A DNA stretch of 64,000 nucleotides from Sinomicrobium soli (GCF_003285545.1 NZ_QLNV01000003.1:248001-312000); one strand, 5' to 3'. Numbered from the stretch's first letter, positions 1 to 9,081 are shown. Translations and numbers: made by a program. The notes: generated from the sequence alone by a model not told the origin.

Positions 1-212
1 TCAGGTGCAATGCCATTGCTCCCGGGTTTATAGAAACAGAAATGACCGCCAGGCTCGATGAGAAAACCGTTCAGGGATGGAGAGAGGGTATCCCGCTGAA
101 ACGCGGCGGAACTCCCGAAGACGTGGCCAATGCATGCCTCTTCCTGGCCTCGGACCTCAGTGCCTATATTACGGGACAGGTACTCCATGTAGACGGGGGC
201 ATGCTTACCTGA
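1..212 (+). CDS. SDR-family oxidoreductase, FabG-like (C-terminal part)
   Basis: This is the 3' end of a gene that begins outside the window. About 70 codons are readable, from base 3 to the TGA at 210-212. The translation contains NAIAPGFIETEMT and ends ITGQVLHVDGGMLT. These are the substrate-loop and C-terminal motifs of classical short-chain dehydrogenases of the 3-oxoacyl-ACP reductase group, in which NADPH reduces 3-oxoacyl-ACP in fatty acid synthesis. The catalytic Ser/Tyr/Lys and the nucleotide-binding Gly motif lie upstream and cannot be checked, so the substrate stays open among FabG-like reductases. The next gene starts 23 bases downstream on the same strand. Confidence 0.85.
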   Translation, partial: RCNAIAPGFIETEMTARLDEKTVQGWREGIPLKRGGTPEDVANACLFLASDLSAYITGQVLHVDGGMLT

Positions 213-235
213 GCCCCTAACCAAACAGACATTAA

Positions 236-2257
236 ATGTATGTAATAGAATGTATTGTAGCGGGTATGGCAGCCTTAACGGTTGCTTTTTTCCAATACGG
301 CAGGGCAAAAGGCAGGTCGGTACAGGGCCTGCTTTTTGCCTTTCTGCGTTTTCTGTCTGTATTTGCACTCGTACTGCTATTGCTCAATCCCGAAGTACGG
401 ACCACCACCTCACAACAGGAAAAGGCCACTCTTGCCGTACTGACCGACAACTCCTCCTCCATCGCTTTCCTCGGGCAACAGCAGACCGCAGAAGAACTTG
501 TCAGCAATATCCGGCAGCACACTGCACTACGGGAAAAGCTCAATGTCGATTTCTATACCTTCGGACCTGGCCTGCAGCACGGAGATTCCCTGGGTTTTGA
601 CCTGCCGCGGACCGATATCGGCAATGCACTGGCTTCTCTGAAAGATATTTACAGGGGTAAAAATACCGCCGTATTATTACTCACCGACGGCAACCGGACC
701 TACGGAGAAGATTATACCTATACTTCCCGTCAATACCCTTTTCCCGTATTCCCGGTAACCATAGGGGATACCACTACCTATGACGACCTCAGCATCAGCC
801 GGCTCAATGTAAACCGCTATGCCTATTTCCGGAATAAGTTTCCGGTGGAGATACTGTTGCGGTATGACGGTGAAAAGGAAGTGACTTCCCGTTTTACGAT
901 CTCTTCCGGCCAACGCACCCTCTTTTCAAAAAGGGTCCGCTTCTCGCCGGAAAAAAAATCAGAGATCATCGAGACCTATCTCGATGCGGACAGCAAGGGG
1001 ATCCTGACGTATAAAGCAGGTATCAGCCCCCTGGAGAATGAAAAGAATACCCGGAACAACACCAAAGAATTCGGTATTGAGGTTATCGATGAAAAAACCG
1101 GGGTTCTCATCGTTTCCGGCATATCACATCCCGATCTCGGAGCATTGAAACGGAGTATAGAAAGCAATGAGGAGCGCGAAGTGACCTTGTCCGGGCCTGA
1201 TATCGATCCGGCCAGGCTCAACGATTATCAGCTCATCATACTCTACCAGCCCTCTTCCGCTTTCGATGCCGTTTTCAAACAGCTTGAACAGGCGCCCGGC
1301 AATACGTTTATTATCGCCGGTGAAGACACCGACTGGAATTTCCTGAACAAGGTACAATCTGCCTTCTCCCATGAAAGCAGTATGCTGACCGAAGAAGTAC
1401 AGGGCAGCTTTAATACTTTTTTTACTGCCTTTACCGCGGAAGATCCCGGTTTCGGGCACTACCCTCCCCTGCTGGTATCTTTCGGCGATGTCAATATCAA
1501 CACCTCATATGAAACCCTGCTCCATCAAAAGGTAAAAGGCACGGAGACCGACATCCCCCTGCTGTTCATCCTGGAAAAAGACCGGAAGCGGCAGGCCGTA
1601 CTGCTCGGGGAGAATTTGTGGAAGTGGAGAATGCAGGACTACCGGGAGAACGGCAATTTCGAAAAGTTCGACACGTTTACGGGAAAACTGGTGTTCTTCC
1701 TGGCTTCCGACAAAAAGAGAGACCGGCTGGAAACCGAATACGAAACACTTTACGATGGCAGCAGGCCGGTCGTGATCACCGCACAGTACTTCGACAGGAA
1801 TTATGTCTTTAATCCCGATGCTGCTCTCAGGCTGGAAATATCTGCCAGAGACACCTCGCTTCGGAAAACCTATCCCATGCTGCTCCGAAACAATTATTAC
1901 CAGGCCGACCTCAGCGATCTGGAAGCGGGAAAATACAGCTTTACCGTGCAGGTAGAGGGAGAACAACTGAAAAGGTCGGGAGAATTCAGCATACTCCGGT
2001 TCGATGTGGAACAGCAACACACCAGTGCCAACGTCAATGGCTTGCAGAAACTGGCCGTTCAGTCCGGCGGTAAACTGCTGTACCCCGACACCCTCGACAG
2101 TATATACCCTTTTCTTACGGAGAGCCCCGAGTTTAAGCCGGTCCGGAAAACCAGCCAGAAAAGCGTGCCGCTCATTCACTGGAAGATACTGCTTTTTATC
2201 ATCATCGCATGTCTTTCCGCCGAGTGGTTTTTACGCAAATACAGGGGGTTGACATGA
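236..2257 (+). CDS. Membrane-anchored von Willebrand factor A-like protein
   Basis: A 673-residue protein with two N-terminal hydrophobic segments (about 3-20 and 31-50), a large extracytoplasmic part and one C-terminal membrane segment (about 645-662). The region after the second helix is VWA-like and keeps a metal-ion-dependent adhesion site: DNSSS at 71-75, Thr126 and Asp151 in LLLTDGN. The family description, a BatA/BatB-like or glutamine-amidotransferase-like membrane protein with a VWA fold, fits many Bacteroidota proteins of unknown role. The substrate or partner cannot be told from sequence. It follows the FabG-like gene by 23 bases and may be co-transcribed with it. The function is uncertain; the fold is fairly sure. 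Confidence 0.8.
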   Translation: MYVIECIVAGMAALTVAFFQYGRAKGRSVQGLLFAFLRFLSVFALVLLLLNPEVRTTTSQQEKATLAVLTDNSSSIAFLGQQQTAEELVSNIRQHTALREKLNVDFYTFGPGLQHGDSLGFDLPRTDIGNALASLKDIYRGKNTAVLLLTDGNRTYGEDYTYTSRQYPFPVFPVTIGDTTTYDDLSISRLNVNRYAYFRNKFPVEILLRYDGEKEVTSRFTISSGQRTLFSKRVRFSPEKKSEIIETYLDADSKGILTYKAGISPLENEKNTRNNTKEFGIEVIDEKTGVLIVSGISHPDLGALKRSIESNEEREVTLSGPDIDPARLNDYQLIILYQPSSAFDAVFKQLEQAPGNTFIIAGEDTDWNFLNKVQSAFSHESSMLTEEVQGSFNTFFTAFTAEDPGFGHYPPLLVSFGDVNINTSYETLLHQKVKGTETDIPLLFILEKDRKRQAVLLGENLWKWRMQDYRENGNFEKFDTFTGKLVFFLASDKKRDRLETEYETLYDGSRPVVITAQYFDRNYVFNPDAALRLEISARDTSLRKTYPMLLRNNYYQADLSDLEAGKYSFTVQVEGEQLKRSGEFSILRFDVEQQHTSANVNGLQKLAVQSGGKLLYPDTLDSIYPFLTESPEFKPVRKTSQKSVPLIHWKILLFIIIACLSAEWFLRKYRGLT

Positions 2258-2305
2258 TTTGTGATAAATCCAAAATAAATACTAACTAAAAATCAATATA
2301 CAGAC

Positions 2306-3121
2306 ATGGACAGGCTATCAAAAATCGGACTTCCGTTAATTCTCGGAGCTGTTTTATTCATCATCATAATCACAAAATCAACCATAACCATCGGTTCGGG
2401 AGAGGCCGGTGTACTGTACCGTACTTTCGGAGGAGGAGTGGTTACCGACCAGCCCCCTATGGGAGAAGGGTTTCACTTCGTAATGCCCTGGAACAAGGTT
2501 TTTGTGTATGAAGTGAGGCAGCAGGAACTTTCCGAAAAAATGCTCGTACTGTCTTCCAACGGACTCGAAATAGGTGTAGACGCCACCGCCTGGCATCAAC
2601 CCTTTTACAATAAACTGGGAGCATTACACCGGGAAAAGGGAGAACAGTATATCGACCGTGTTATCCGCCCCGCCATACGCTCGGCGGTTCGCAGCGTAGT
2701 AGGCAGGTATACCCCGGAACAGCTATACTCTTCAAAAAGGGATGCCATTCAGAACGAAATCCATGAGGAAACAAAAAGGATACTGGACGAGCAATATGTA
2801 CAGCTCAATGAAATACTGGTAAAAGACATCACACTGCCCGCCACCATAAAAACAGCCATAGAGACCAAACTGCGGCAGGAACAGGAATCGCTGGAATACG
2901 AATTCCGGCTGGAAAAGGCAGAGAAAGAAGCAGAACGCCAGCGTATCGAAGCCGAAGGAAAAGCCAATGCGAACCGTATCCTCAATGCATCGCTCTCCGA
3001 CCAGATCCTCAGGGAAAAGGGAATACAGGCCACCATAGAATTGTCAAAATCGGAAAATGCCAAGGTCATTGTCATAGGTTCCGGAAAAGACGGCATGCCT
3101 ATCATACTGGGGAACCAATGA
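2306..3121 (+). CDS. Prohibitin-like SPFH/Band 7 protein
   Basis: A 271-residue protein with one N-terminal membrane helix (about 7-23), then an SPFH/Band 7 domain (about 28-190), then a charged helical stretch rich in Glu, Lys and Arg (about 175-230) typical of the coiled coil of prohibitins. Proteins of this family form large ring or cage assemblies on membranes and often control membrane proteases such as FtsH or organise lipid domains. The order TM-SPFH-coiled coil and the total length match bacterial prohibitin homologues. It starts 48 bases after the VWA gene. The exact partner is not visible here. Confidence 0.88.
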   Translation: MDRLSKIGLPLILGAVLFIIIITKSTITIGSGEAGVLYRTFGGGVVTDQPPMGEGFHFVMPWNKVFVYEVRQQELSEKMLVLSSNGLEIGVDATAWHQPFYNKLGALHREKGEQYIDRVIRPAIRSAVRSVVGRYTPEQLYSSKRDAIQNEIHEETKRILDEQYVQLNEILVKDITLPATIKTAIETKLRQEQESLEYEFRLEKAEKEAERQRIEAEGKANANRILNASLSDQILREKGIQATIELSKSENAKVIVIGSGKDGMPIILGNQ

Positions 3122-3171
3122 TCACCCGGTATTGTTTCCCGGTGATATGAACAACCAGATAACAAAATCCG

Positions 3172-3179
3172 TAAATTTG
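3172..3179 (+). promoter_or_regulatory. Putative -7 promoter element before the DUF2461 gene
   Basis: TAAATTTG matches the Bacteroidota -7 consensus TAnnTTTG and lies 22 bases before the start codon at 3201. No clear TTG -33 element is seen at the usual distance. A weak hairpin (ATCACC at 3121-3126, GGTGAT at 3141-3146) starts within the stop codon of the preceding gene, so transcription may be partly reset here. Confidence 0.42.
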
Positions 3180-3200
3180 AACGGACAAAACATCTAAGCC

Positions 3201-3866
3201 ATGATCTCCAAAGAAACGCTTGATTTTCTCAAAACACTCAAAAACAACAATCAGCGCGATTGGTTCAACGAGCACAAAAAACAGTTCAGGACCGCAGAGG
3301 CAGAAGTAAAGCATTTTGCCGATGCCCTGTTCGCCATACTGCGGACGCATGACGATGTAGACCGGGTAAAGCTTTTCAGAATATACAGGGATGTGCGCTT
3401 TTCCGCTGACAAGCAACCTTACAAAACCCATTTCGGAATGACTTTTCACCGCCAGAAGCCGAAATTCAGGGGAGGATATTACCTGCATATAGAGCCCGGA
3501 AATTCGTTTATTGCCACCGGTTTCTGGAATCCCGAAAAAGAAGACCTGAACCGTATTCGCAAAGAATTTGAGGCGGATGACTCCGAAATGCGGAAAATTG
3601 TGAACGACAAAAAGTTTCAGGCCGTCTGGGGGCTGTTAAAAGGTGATGAAGTGAAAACGGCCCCCAAGGGCTTCAGCAAAGATCATCCGGCCATAGACCT
3701 TATACGGAAGAAACAGTTCATCTTCACCAGGAACTTTACGGATAAGGAAGTCCTCGACCCCGAATTTGCGGAAAAAGCAGACCGGTCTTTTCGCGCCATA
3801 CGCTCCTATTTCGATTATATGAGCGATGTGCTCACGACCGACCTGAACGGGGTTTCCCTGTTGTGA
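3201..3866 (+). CDS. DUF2461 family protein
   Basis: A 221-residue soluble protein of the DUF2461 (TIGR02453) family, recognised by the start ISKETLDFLKTLKNNNQRDWFNEHK, the motif VKLFRIYRDVRFSADKQPYKTHFG and the block GGYYLHIEPGNSFIATGFW. The family is widespread in bacteria and fungi but its biochemical activity is unknown. No signal peptide or membrane helix is seen and the length is normal. It stands alone between a putative promoter at 3172 and the dnaX leader. No function is assigned. Confidence 0.9.
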   Translation: MISKETLDFLKTLKNNNQRDWFNEHKKQFRTAEAEVKHFADALFAILRTHDDVDRVKLFRIYRDVRFSADKQPYKTHFGMTFHRQKPKFRGGYYLHIEPGNSFIATGFWNPEKEDLNRIRKEFEADDSEMRKIVNDKKFQAVWGLLKGDEVKTAPKGFSKDHPAIDLIRKKQFIFTRNFTDKEVLDPEFAEKADRSFRAIRSYFDYMSDVLTTDLNGVSLL

Positions 3867-3940
3867 ACCGAAATTCACCCTTAAAATCCGGCGGGTAAAA
3901 ACTAAATTCCCTTTCCGCTGAAAAATACAACTGCAATTTT

Positions 3941-3948
3941 TATATTTG
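3941..3948 (+). promoter_or_regulatory. Putative -7 promoter element before dnaX
   Basis: TATATTTG is a perfect match to TAnnTTTG. A CTG at 3918-3920, one base off the TTG -33 motif, lies 20 bases upstream. Transcription from here would give dnaX a leader of roughly 85 nt that contains the hairpins annotated at 3960-4009. Confidence 0.48.
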
Positions 3949-3959
3949 CCAATATAAGC

Positions 3960-4009
3960 CGCCCCGCACAAGGGGCGAAAAATTCCGGCACCACTGCCGG
4001 GGCATTTTT
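3960..4009 (+). promoter_or_regulatory. Structured leader before dnaX with competing hairpins
   Basis: Two short hairpins can form: CGCCCC (3960-3965) with GGGGCG (3972-3977), and CCGGCA (3985-3990) with TGCCGG (3995-4000). A third, longer-range pairing, GCCCCG (3961-3966) with CGGGGC (3998-4003), uses bases from both and is followed at once by ATTTTT, like an intrinsic terminator. The folds exclude each other, which is the layout of an attenuator. It could also simply be a terminator for the upstream gene. No known RNA family was recognised. Confidence 0.4.
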
Positions 4010-4038
4010 AACCTCAGATGGTGATTTAAGTTTTTTCT

Positions 4039-5850
4039 ATGGAACAATTTATAGTTTCGGCACGCAAGTACCGCCCGCAGACCTTTAAGGATGTAGTGGG
4101 GCAACAGGCTATTACCAATACCCTGCTCAATGCCATAGAAAACAATCACCTGGCCCAGGCCCTGTTGTTCTGCGGACCGCGTGGTGTGGGAAAAACCACC
4201 TGTGCCCGTATCCTCGCCAAAAAGATCAATGAAGACGGAGTGGAAAACCCGGAAGAGGATTTTGCCTTTAATATTTTTGAGCTGGATGCCGCTTCCAACA
4301 ACTCGGTAGACGATATCCGCAACCTCATCGACCAGGTCCGTATCCCTCCGCAATCCGGTAAATACAAGGTGTATATCATAGACGAGGTCCACATGCTTTC
4401 ACAGGCAGCGTTCAACGCTTTTCTGAAAACCCTCGAGGAACCGCCAAGGCATGCCATTTTTATCCTTGCCACTACCGAAAAGCACAAGATCATTCCCACC
4501 ATTCTCTCCAGGTGCCAGATATTCGACTTTAAGCGTATTACCGTAAAGGACGCTGCCGAATACCTCAGGTACATCGCAGAAAACCAGGGGATAGAAGCTG
4601 ATGACGACGCGCTTCACATCATCGCACAGAAGGCAGATGGTGCCATGCGCGATGCCCTGTCCATTTTCGACCGGGTGGTGAGCTTTTCGGGAAAGCAACT
4701 GACGCGCCAGGCAGTTACCGAGAACCTCAACGTGCTGGACTACGACACCTATTTCAGGGCTACCGACCTTATTCTGACCAATAATATCCCCCAGCTCCTG
4801 ATCGATTTTAACGAAACACTCGCAAGGGGATTTGACGGGCATCATTTTATCGCAGGGCTGGCATCGCATTTCAGAGACCTGATGGTCTGTAAGAACGAAG
4901 CCACGATACCACTTCTCGAAGTGGGAAGCGAGGCCCGGCAACGCTACCTGGAGCAGTCCAGGAAAACTTCGGTCCCCTTCCTGATGCACGGTATCGAACT
5001 TGCCAACACCTGCGACCTCAGCTACAAGACGAGTAAAAACCAGAGACTCCTCGTAGAGCTCTGCCTCATGCAACTGGCCTCCATCACTTTCGATGGAGAA
5101 AAAAAAAACTATAAGCAGTTCATAATATCCCCGCAGTATTTTAAACAACGGGAAAACGGGGAAATCAAAAAGGCAGGCCCGGACGCAACAATCGGAATAC
5201 AGCAGCCTGCTCCGGCCGTCAGCCTCAAAGAAAAGCGATCCGCAACCGAAGTGTCCGCAGCGGCAGAGTCCGAAGACAATAAATACACTCCGGAACCGGT
5301 ATCGCAAGCCTATCCCCATCCGGCAGAAGAGCTTGCAGGTGAGGTACCACAACCACAAAAAACCACGGCCGGACTGGATATCAGGAAAAAGCACGTTTCC
5401 GGCCTGTCGCTTTCCAGTATACGTACCAAAAAGGAATTGGAAAAGAACCGAAAGGAAACAGTTGTCGACGAATCTGCCCTCCCCCGGGAAAGCTTTACGG
5501 AAGAGGAAATGAGAAAGTCATGGGACCATTATATCGAAGAAATGAACAGGAAGGGAAAGAAGATCATCGCTTCCAACCTGGCTACCGACCGCCCGAAACT
5601 GAAAGAGGACAATACCATATGGATAGAACTGCCCAACGACACCATGAAAAAGGAGGTGGAACGGGAACAGTTCCCCTTGATGGAATTCCTGAAAAACGAA
5701 CTGAAAAACCATTTTATCCGGCTCCAGGTAACGGTCAACGAAAAAACAGAGCGGAAATATGCCTTTACCCCTCATGAAAAATATATAAAGTTTGTAGAGG
5801 CCAATCCGCTGATGGATACCCTCAGAAAAGAATTCGATCTCGATATATGA
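4039..5850 (+). CDS. dnaX: DNA polymerase III subunit gamma/tau
   Basis: The clamp-loader ATPase that loads the sliding clamp and ties the replicase together. The 603 residues begin with the AAA+ domain: Walker A GPRGVGKT (46-53), Walker B around 111-116 (YIIDE) and the sensor motif ILSRCQIF. Domain III is followed by a long low-complexity linker (about 365-470) and a conserved C-terminal tau-like domain (about 490-603). Bacterial DnaX usually carries a four-cysteine zinc module between Walker A and the ELDAASN motif. Here that module is absent: only Cys55, next to Walker A, is present before ELDAASN at 81-87. No frameshift heptamer was found, so tau alone may be made. It is preceded by a structured leader. 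Confidence 0.97.
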   Translation: MEQFIVSARKYRPQTFKDVVGQQAITNTLLNAIENNHLAQALLFCGPRGVGKTTCARILAKKINEDGVENPEEDFAFNIFELDAASNNSVDDIRNLIDQVRIPPQSGKYKVYIIDEVHMLSQAAFNAFLKTLEEPPRHAIFILATTEKHKIIPTILSRCQIFDFKRITVKDAAEYLRYIAENQGIEADDDALHIIAQKADGAMRDALSIFDRVVSFSGKQLTRQAVTENLNVLDYDTYFRATDLILTNNIPQLLIDFNETLARGFDGHHFIAGLASHFRDLMVCKNEATIPLLEVGSEARQRYLEQSRKTSVPFLMHGIELANTCDLSYKTSKNQRLLVELCLMQLASITFDGEKKNYKQFIISPQYFKQRENGEIKKAGPDATIGIQQPAPAVSLKEKRSATEVSAAAESEDNKYTPEPVSQAYPHPAEELAGEVPQPQKTTAGLDIRKKHVSGLSLSSIRTKKELEKNRKETVVDESALPRESFTEEEMRKSWDHYIEEMNRKGKKIIASNLATDRPKLKEDNTIWIELPNDTMKKEVEREQFPLMEFLKNELKNHFIRLQVTVNEKTERKYAFTPHEKYIKFVEANPLMDTLRKEFDLDI

Positions 5851-5856
5851 TAAATT

Positions 5857-5893
5857 GCCGGAAGTCCGAAGTCGGGAGTTGTCATCCAGACCG
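5857..5893 (+). repeat. Dispersed intergenic repeat, copy 1 (37 bp)
   Basis: This stretch matches 16430-16466 at 34 of 37 bases. It contains TTGTCATCCAGACCG and continues into GGAAGGATCT, resembling the TGTCATCCTGAGCG-AAGGATCT class of extragenic repeats that is scattered through many Bacteroidota genomes. It starts seven bases after the dnaX stop codon and is followed by a 7-bp tandem array. Confidence 0.8.
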
Positions 5894-5934
5894 GAGGGAA
5901 GGATCTATACCCGGGCACAAAGGAACTTCAGTGC

Positions 5935-5966
5935 AACTAACAACTACGAACTAATAAACTATAACC
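5935..5966 (+). repeat. Degenerate 7-bp tandem array before murQ
   Basis: Units AACTAAC, AACTACG, AACTAAT and AAACTAT follow each other with a strict 7-base period, ending a few bases before the murQ start codon. The same unit family recurs at 12738, 16515 and 63738. Confidence 0.75.
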
Positions 5967-5972
5967 TCATAT

Positions 5973-6794
5973 ATGACCTTCGTTAAAACCACCGAACAGG
6001 ACTCTGATTACCGGGATCTGGAAAAGATGCCGGTAGCGGAGATCCTGAAGAATATAAACAGGGAAGACCGTTCGGTGCCCCTGGCTGTGGAAAAGGCCAT
6101 CCCCCGGATAGAGGCCCTTGTATCACAGATCGTTCCGAGGTTGCGGGACGGCGGGCGACTGTTTTATATAGGGGCAGGTACCAGTGGCCGGCTCGGGATA
6201 CTCGACGCTTCGGAATGCCCGCCCACTTTCGGCGTTTCCGACCAGCTGGTCACAGGCCTTATCGCCGGGGGTGACAAAGCCATACGAAAAGCCGTGGAAT
6301 TTGCAGAAGACGACCGCAACCAGGCCTGGAAAGACCTGCAACAACACGACATCAATTCCCGCGACGTCGTTGTCGGTATTGCAGCTTCAGGAACTACGCC
6401 CTATGTTATCGGCGGGCTGGAAGCGTGCAATAAGGCCGGTATAGCTACGGGGTGTATTACCTGTAATGCCGGAAGCCCCCTGGCCGAAGCCGCCCGATTT
6501 CCCGTAGTGGCCGTAGTAGGGCCCGAATTCCTCACCGGGAGTTCCCGCATGAAGGCAGGTACGGCCCAGAAGCTGATCCTCAATATGATCTCGACGGCCA
6601 CCATGATACAGCTGGGTCGCGTTAAAGGCAACAAAATGGTGGATATGCAGCTCAGCAATACCAAACTCGTGGATCGCGGCATACGCATGCTTATGGAGAC
6701 CCTGGAGATTACTGCCGAAAAAGCAACGGCCCTGCTGGAAAAGCACAGCAATGTGAGAAGTGCCATAAAAGCATATCGCCATGAAAAACAATAA
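5973..6794 (+). CDS. murQ: N-acetylmuramic acid 6-phosphate etherase
   Basis: Cleaves the lactyl ether of MurNAc 6-phosphate to give GlcNAc 6-phosphate and D-lactate, a cytoplasmic step in recycling of peptidoglycan. The 273 residues form a SIS sugar-isomerase fold. Signature stretches are IGAGTSGRLGILDASECPPT (66-85), IAASGTTPYV and LTGSSRMKAGTAQK. Glu81 and Glu112 match the catalytic glutamates Glu83 and Glu114 of the Escherichia coli enzyme. The last codons overlap the next gene by 14 bases, so the two are translationally coupled. A 7-bp repeat array lies directly before the start. Confidence 0.95.
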   Translation: MTFVKTTEQDSDYRDLEKMPVAEILKNINREDRSVPLAVEKAIPRIEALVSQIVPRLRDGGRLFYIGAGTSGRLGILDASECPPTFGVSDQLVTGLIAGGDKAIRKAVEFAEDDRNQAWKDLQQHDINSRDVVVGIAASGTTPYVIGGLEACNKAGIATGCITCNAGSPLAEAARFPVVAVVGPEFLTGSSRMKAGTAQKLILNMISTATMIQLGRVKGNKMVDMQLSNTKLVDRGIRMLMETLEITAEKATALLEKHSNVRSAIKAYRHEKQ

Positions 6795-7035
6795 TGAAAA
6801 ACAGAACACCGTGAGAAGAACAGACCGGGAACTATTCTTTAAAAGCCTTAAATACTTCGCCTATACCCTGATCCTGATGTTTACGGCCCCCACCATCATT
6901 TACCAGGCCTTTAAAAACCAGGACCACTTCCTCTACTGGCCCGTACTGATCGTCGGGCTGCTCGCGGCCATAGGCGCCATAGGCATGGCCTTCTTCAGCC
7001 TGCGCACCATGATGAGGTCCTTTTTCGGCGATTAA
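6781..7035 (+). CDS. Small two-helix membrane protein (DUF6095-like)
   Basis: An 84-residue protein with a charged N-terminus (MKNNNEKQNTVRRTDRE) and two hydrophobic segments at about 27-45 and 52-74. It overlaps the end of murQ by 14 bases, with its ATG inside the murQ reading frame. This arrangement and the sequence resemble the small DUF6095-type proteins of Flavobacteriia, whose function is unknown. There is no other in-frame start nearby. The coupling to murQ suggests a link to cell-wall recycling, but that is inference. Confidence 0.75.
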   Translation: MKNNNEKQNTVRRTDRELFFKSLKYFAYTLILMFTAPTIIYQAFKNQDHFLYWPVLIVGLLAAIGAIGMAFFSLRTMMRSFFGD

Positions 7036-7104
7036 GCCCTGCCCCCGGATCATCATTCCGGAAGCAGGTTAGCATACGTAGATCGTTTTCCGTATATCCG
7101 ATCC

Positions 7105-8946
7105 CTATTCTTTCTTAAGTACCGTAAATTCTATCGATGATGAATTATACACCCTATGGGTCTGCTTCTGGAAATCTTTCTCTTCGGCGTAAAAAATATT
7201 GTCTACATAAGTCTGCGGGTTCAGGTCGATAAGCGGAAACCAGGTGCTCTGTACCTGCACCTGTATCTTATGTCCCTTTTTAAAAGTGTGGAAAACATCC
7301 TGCAGCTTTACGTTTACCGGGGTTACCTCACCGGGTACAAAGGGCTCGGGTTTTTCAAAACTGTTCCGGAAACGGCCGCGCATCACTTCACTCCGTACCA
7401 TCATGTGGTAATTGCTCATTTTCAGGTAATCCTGGGTTTCCTCATAATCTTCGGCATCGGGAGGAAATACGTCGATCACCTTGACGATCCAGTCGGCATC
7501 GGTACCGGTAGTAGACACCTGCAGTTTTGCCAGGATATCCCCCGCCAGGGTCATGTCTTCCTCCAGCACTTGCGTCTCAAAGACCAGCACATCAGGCCTC
7601 CGGGCAGCAAAACGCTGGTCATCGGTCATATATTTCCTGGGGGTAAACACCACTTTAATATCCTCCGAATACGGGACGGGTTTTTTAGGGTCACTGACAA
7701 ATTCCCGGTATGAAAACTCCATGGTCATCACCTGCGACAGGTTTTGATTTCTCCCCATTCCGTATGACTCCTTAGTTGTGTTTTCGGGTGGCCAGGTGTC
7801 GAACTTCTGCCATTCGCACTTCCCGGTATCATACATATAGGCTTCCGGCAAACCGGAGTTCCCGTCTCCGCTGTCCTTCAGGAAATGGTCGAAAAACGGG
7901 GTTTCAATCTCTTCCTGGTAGAATGCGGATATATCATCCCCGAAATACACATTGCCGATGGCCTGCCGCTTGTTGAGCCGTATCCAGTCGCCATGACTCC
8001 AGGGGCCCATCACTATGGAGTGATAGTTATCACTGCTCTTCATGGCCTTATAGGTCTCCAGAGGGCCGTACAGGTCCTCCGCATCAAACCAGCCTCCTAC
8101 AACCATCACCGCAGGCTCTATGTCCCTGACGTGCTGGATAATGCCCCGGGACTGCCAGAATTCATCGTAATTCGGATGGTCTTTCAGCTGCTGCCAGAAT
8201 ACGTTGTCCTCCTTAAAATACTGGTCCAGGTTAGACAACGGCCCCACATCGAGAAAAAACTGGTACTGGTCCTGGGTTCCCAGGTCCGGCAATTCGTACC
8301 AGGCATCCGTAGTCGGTTTGTCTTTCATATGCCCGAACAGGGGTGTTACCCTCCAGTAGCTCAGCATATATGCCCCATTGTGATGAAAATCGTCAAAGAA
8401 GAAATCACCTATGGGCGCCTGTGGCGATACGGCCTTAAGCGCGGGATGCGGGTCGAGAAGGCTGTAAGTGGAATAGAAGCCGGGGTATGATCCTCCCCAT
8501 ACACCTACTCTTCCGTTGTTGTTCGGCACATTTTTTACCAGCCAGTCTATGGTGTCATAGGTATCGGAAGCCTCGTCGGTCTGTTTCCTTTTTTTCTTCG
8601 GGATATAGGCCCTCATGTTATCGTATACCCCTTCGCTGTTCCAGCGCCCCCTTACATCCTGGTATACGATAATATATCCCTCCTTCATCATGGTTTCGTT
8701 AGGCCCTATCTTGGAGCGGTACTGATCCTCTCCATAAGGTGCACAGCTATACGGAGTACGCTGCATGATTATGGGATACTCCCCGGATTTGTCCTTCGGA
8801 CTATAGATCGTGGTATGCAGTTTAATGCCATCTCTCATGGTAATGGCTACTTCCTGCTTGTCGTAATGTGCCTTTACATCGTATTCCTGTGCTACACAGG
8901 CGATAAAGACAAATAAGGCAAAAAACAAAACGGAAAATCTCTTCAT
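7105..8946 (-). CDS. CocE/NonD family hydrolase (X-Pro dipeptidyl-peptidase S15-like)
   Basis: A 613-residue exported serine hydrolase of the CocE/NonD and S15 group, which cleaves acyl bonds such as esters, glutaryl-lactams or peptides. Residues 1-19 form a signal peptide. The alpha/beta-hydrolase nucleophile is Ser153 in GVWGGSYPG. The oxyanion tyrosine lies in RTPYSCAPYGE (about 63-73), the acid in GGWFDAEDLYGP, and the histidine in GPWSHGDW. The C-terminal beta-sandwich begins near residue 380. Substrate cannot be told. It is a single gene facing murQ tail to tail; the gap before it shows no strong terminator. Confidence 0.9.
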   Translation of the reverse strand: MKRFSVLFFALFVFIACVAQEYDVKAHYDKQEVAITMRDGIKLHTTIYSPKDKSGEYPIIMQRTPYSCAPYGEDQYRSKIGPNETMMKEGYIIVYQDVRGRWNSEGVYDNMRAYIPKKKRKQTDEASDTYDTIDWLVKNVPNNNGRVGVWGGSYPGFYSTYSLLDPHPALKAVSPQAPIGDFFFDDFHHNGAYMLSYWRVTPLFGHMKDKPTTDAWYELPDLGTQDQYQFFLDVGPLSNLDQYFKEDNVFWQQLKDHPNYDEFWQSRGIIQHVRDIEPAVMVVGGWFDAEDLYGPLETYKAMKSSDNYHSIVMGPWSHGDWIRLNKRQAIGNVYFGDDISAFYQEEIETPFFDHFLKDSGDGNSGLPEAYMYDTGKCEWQKFDTWPPENTTKESYGMGRNQNLSQVMTMEFSYREFVSDPKKPVPYSEDIKVVFTPRKYMTDDQRFAARRPDVLVFETQVLEEDMTLAGDILAKLQVSTTGTDADWIVKVIDVFPPDAEDYEETQDYLKMSNYHMMVRSEVMRGRFRNSFEKPEPFVPGEVTPVNVKLQDVFHTFKKGHKIQVQVQSTWFPLIDLNPQTYVDNIFYAEEKDFQKQTHRVYNSSSIEFTVLKKE

Positions 8947-9081
8947 TATCAGTAGTTTTATTCGTGTAAGACATTTAGCCGGAAGCTGCTGCTCCGCAAC
9001 AATACATGCATTGCAAAAGCCCGGAAACCACTCCGGGCCGGCGCGGAGTACGGCAATACTCCCTGATTACGTAAATATAAC

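Noticed and set aside
3940-4030. Signal recognition particle RNA before dnaX
   Set aside because: The conserved GGAAGCAGC-type core of SRP RNA is missing and the structure is too small.
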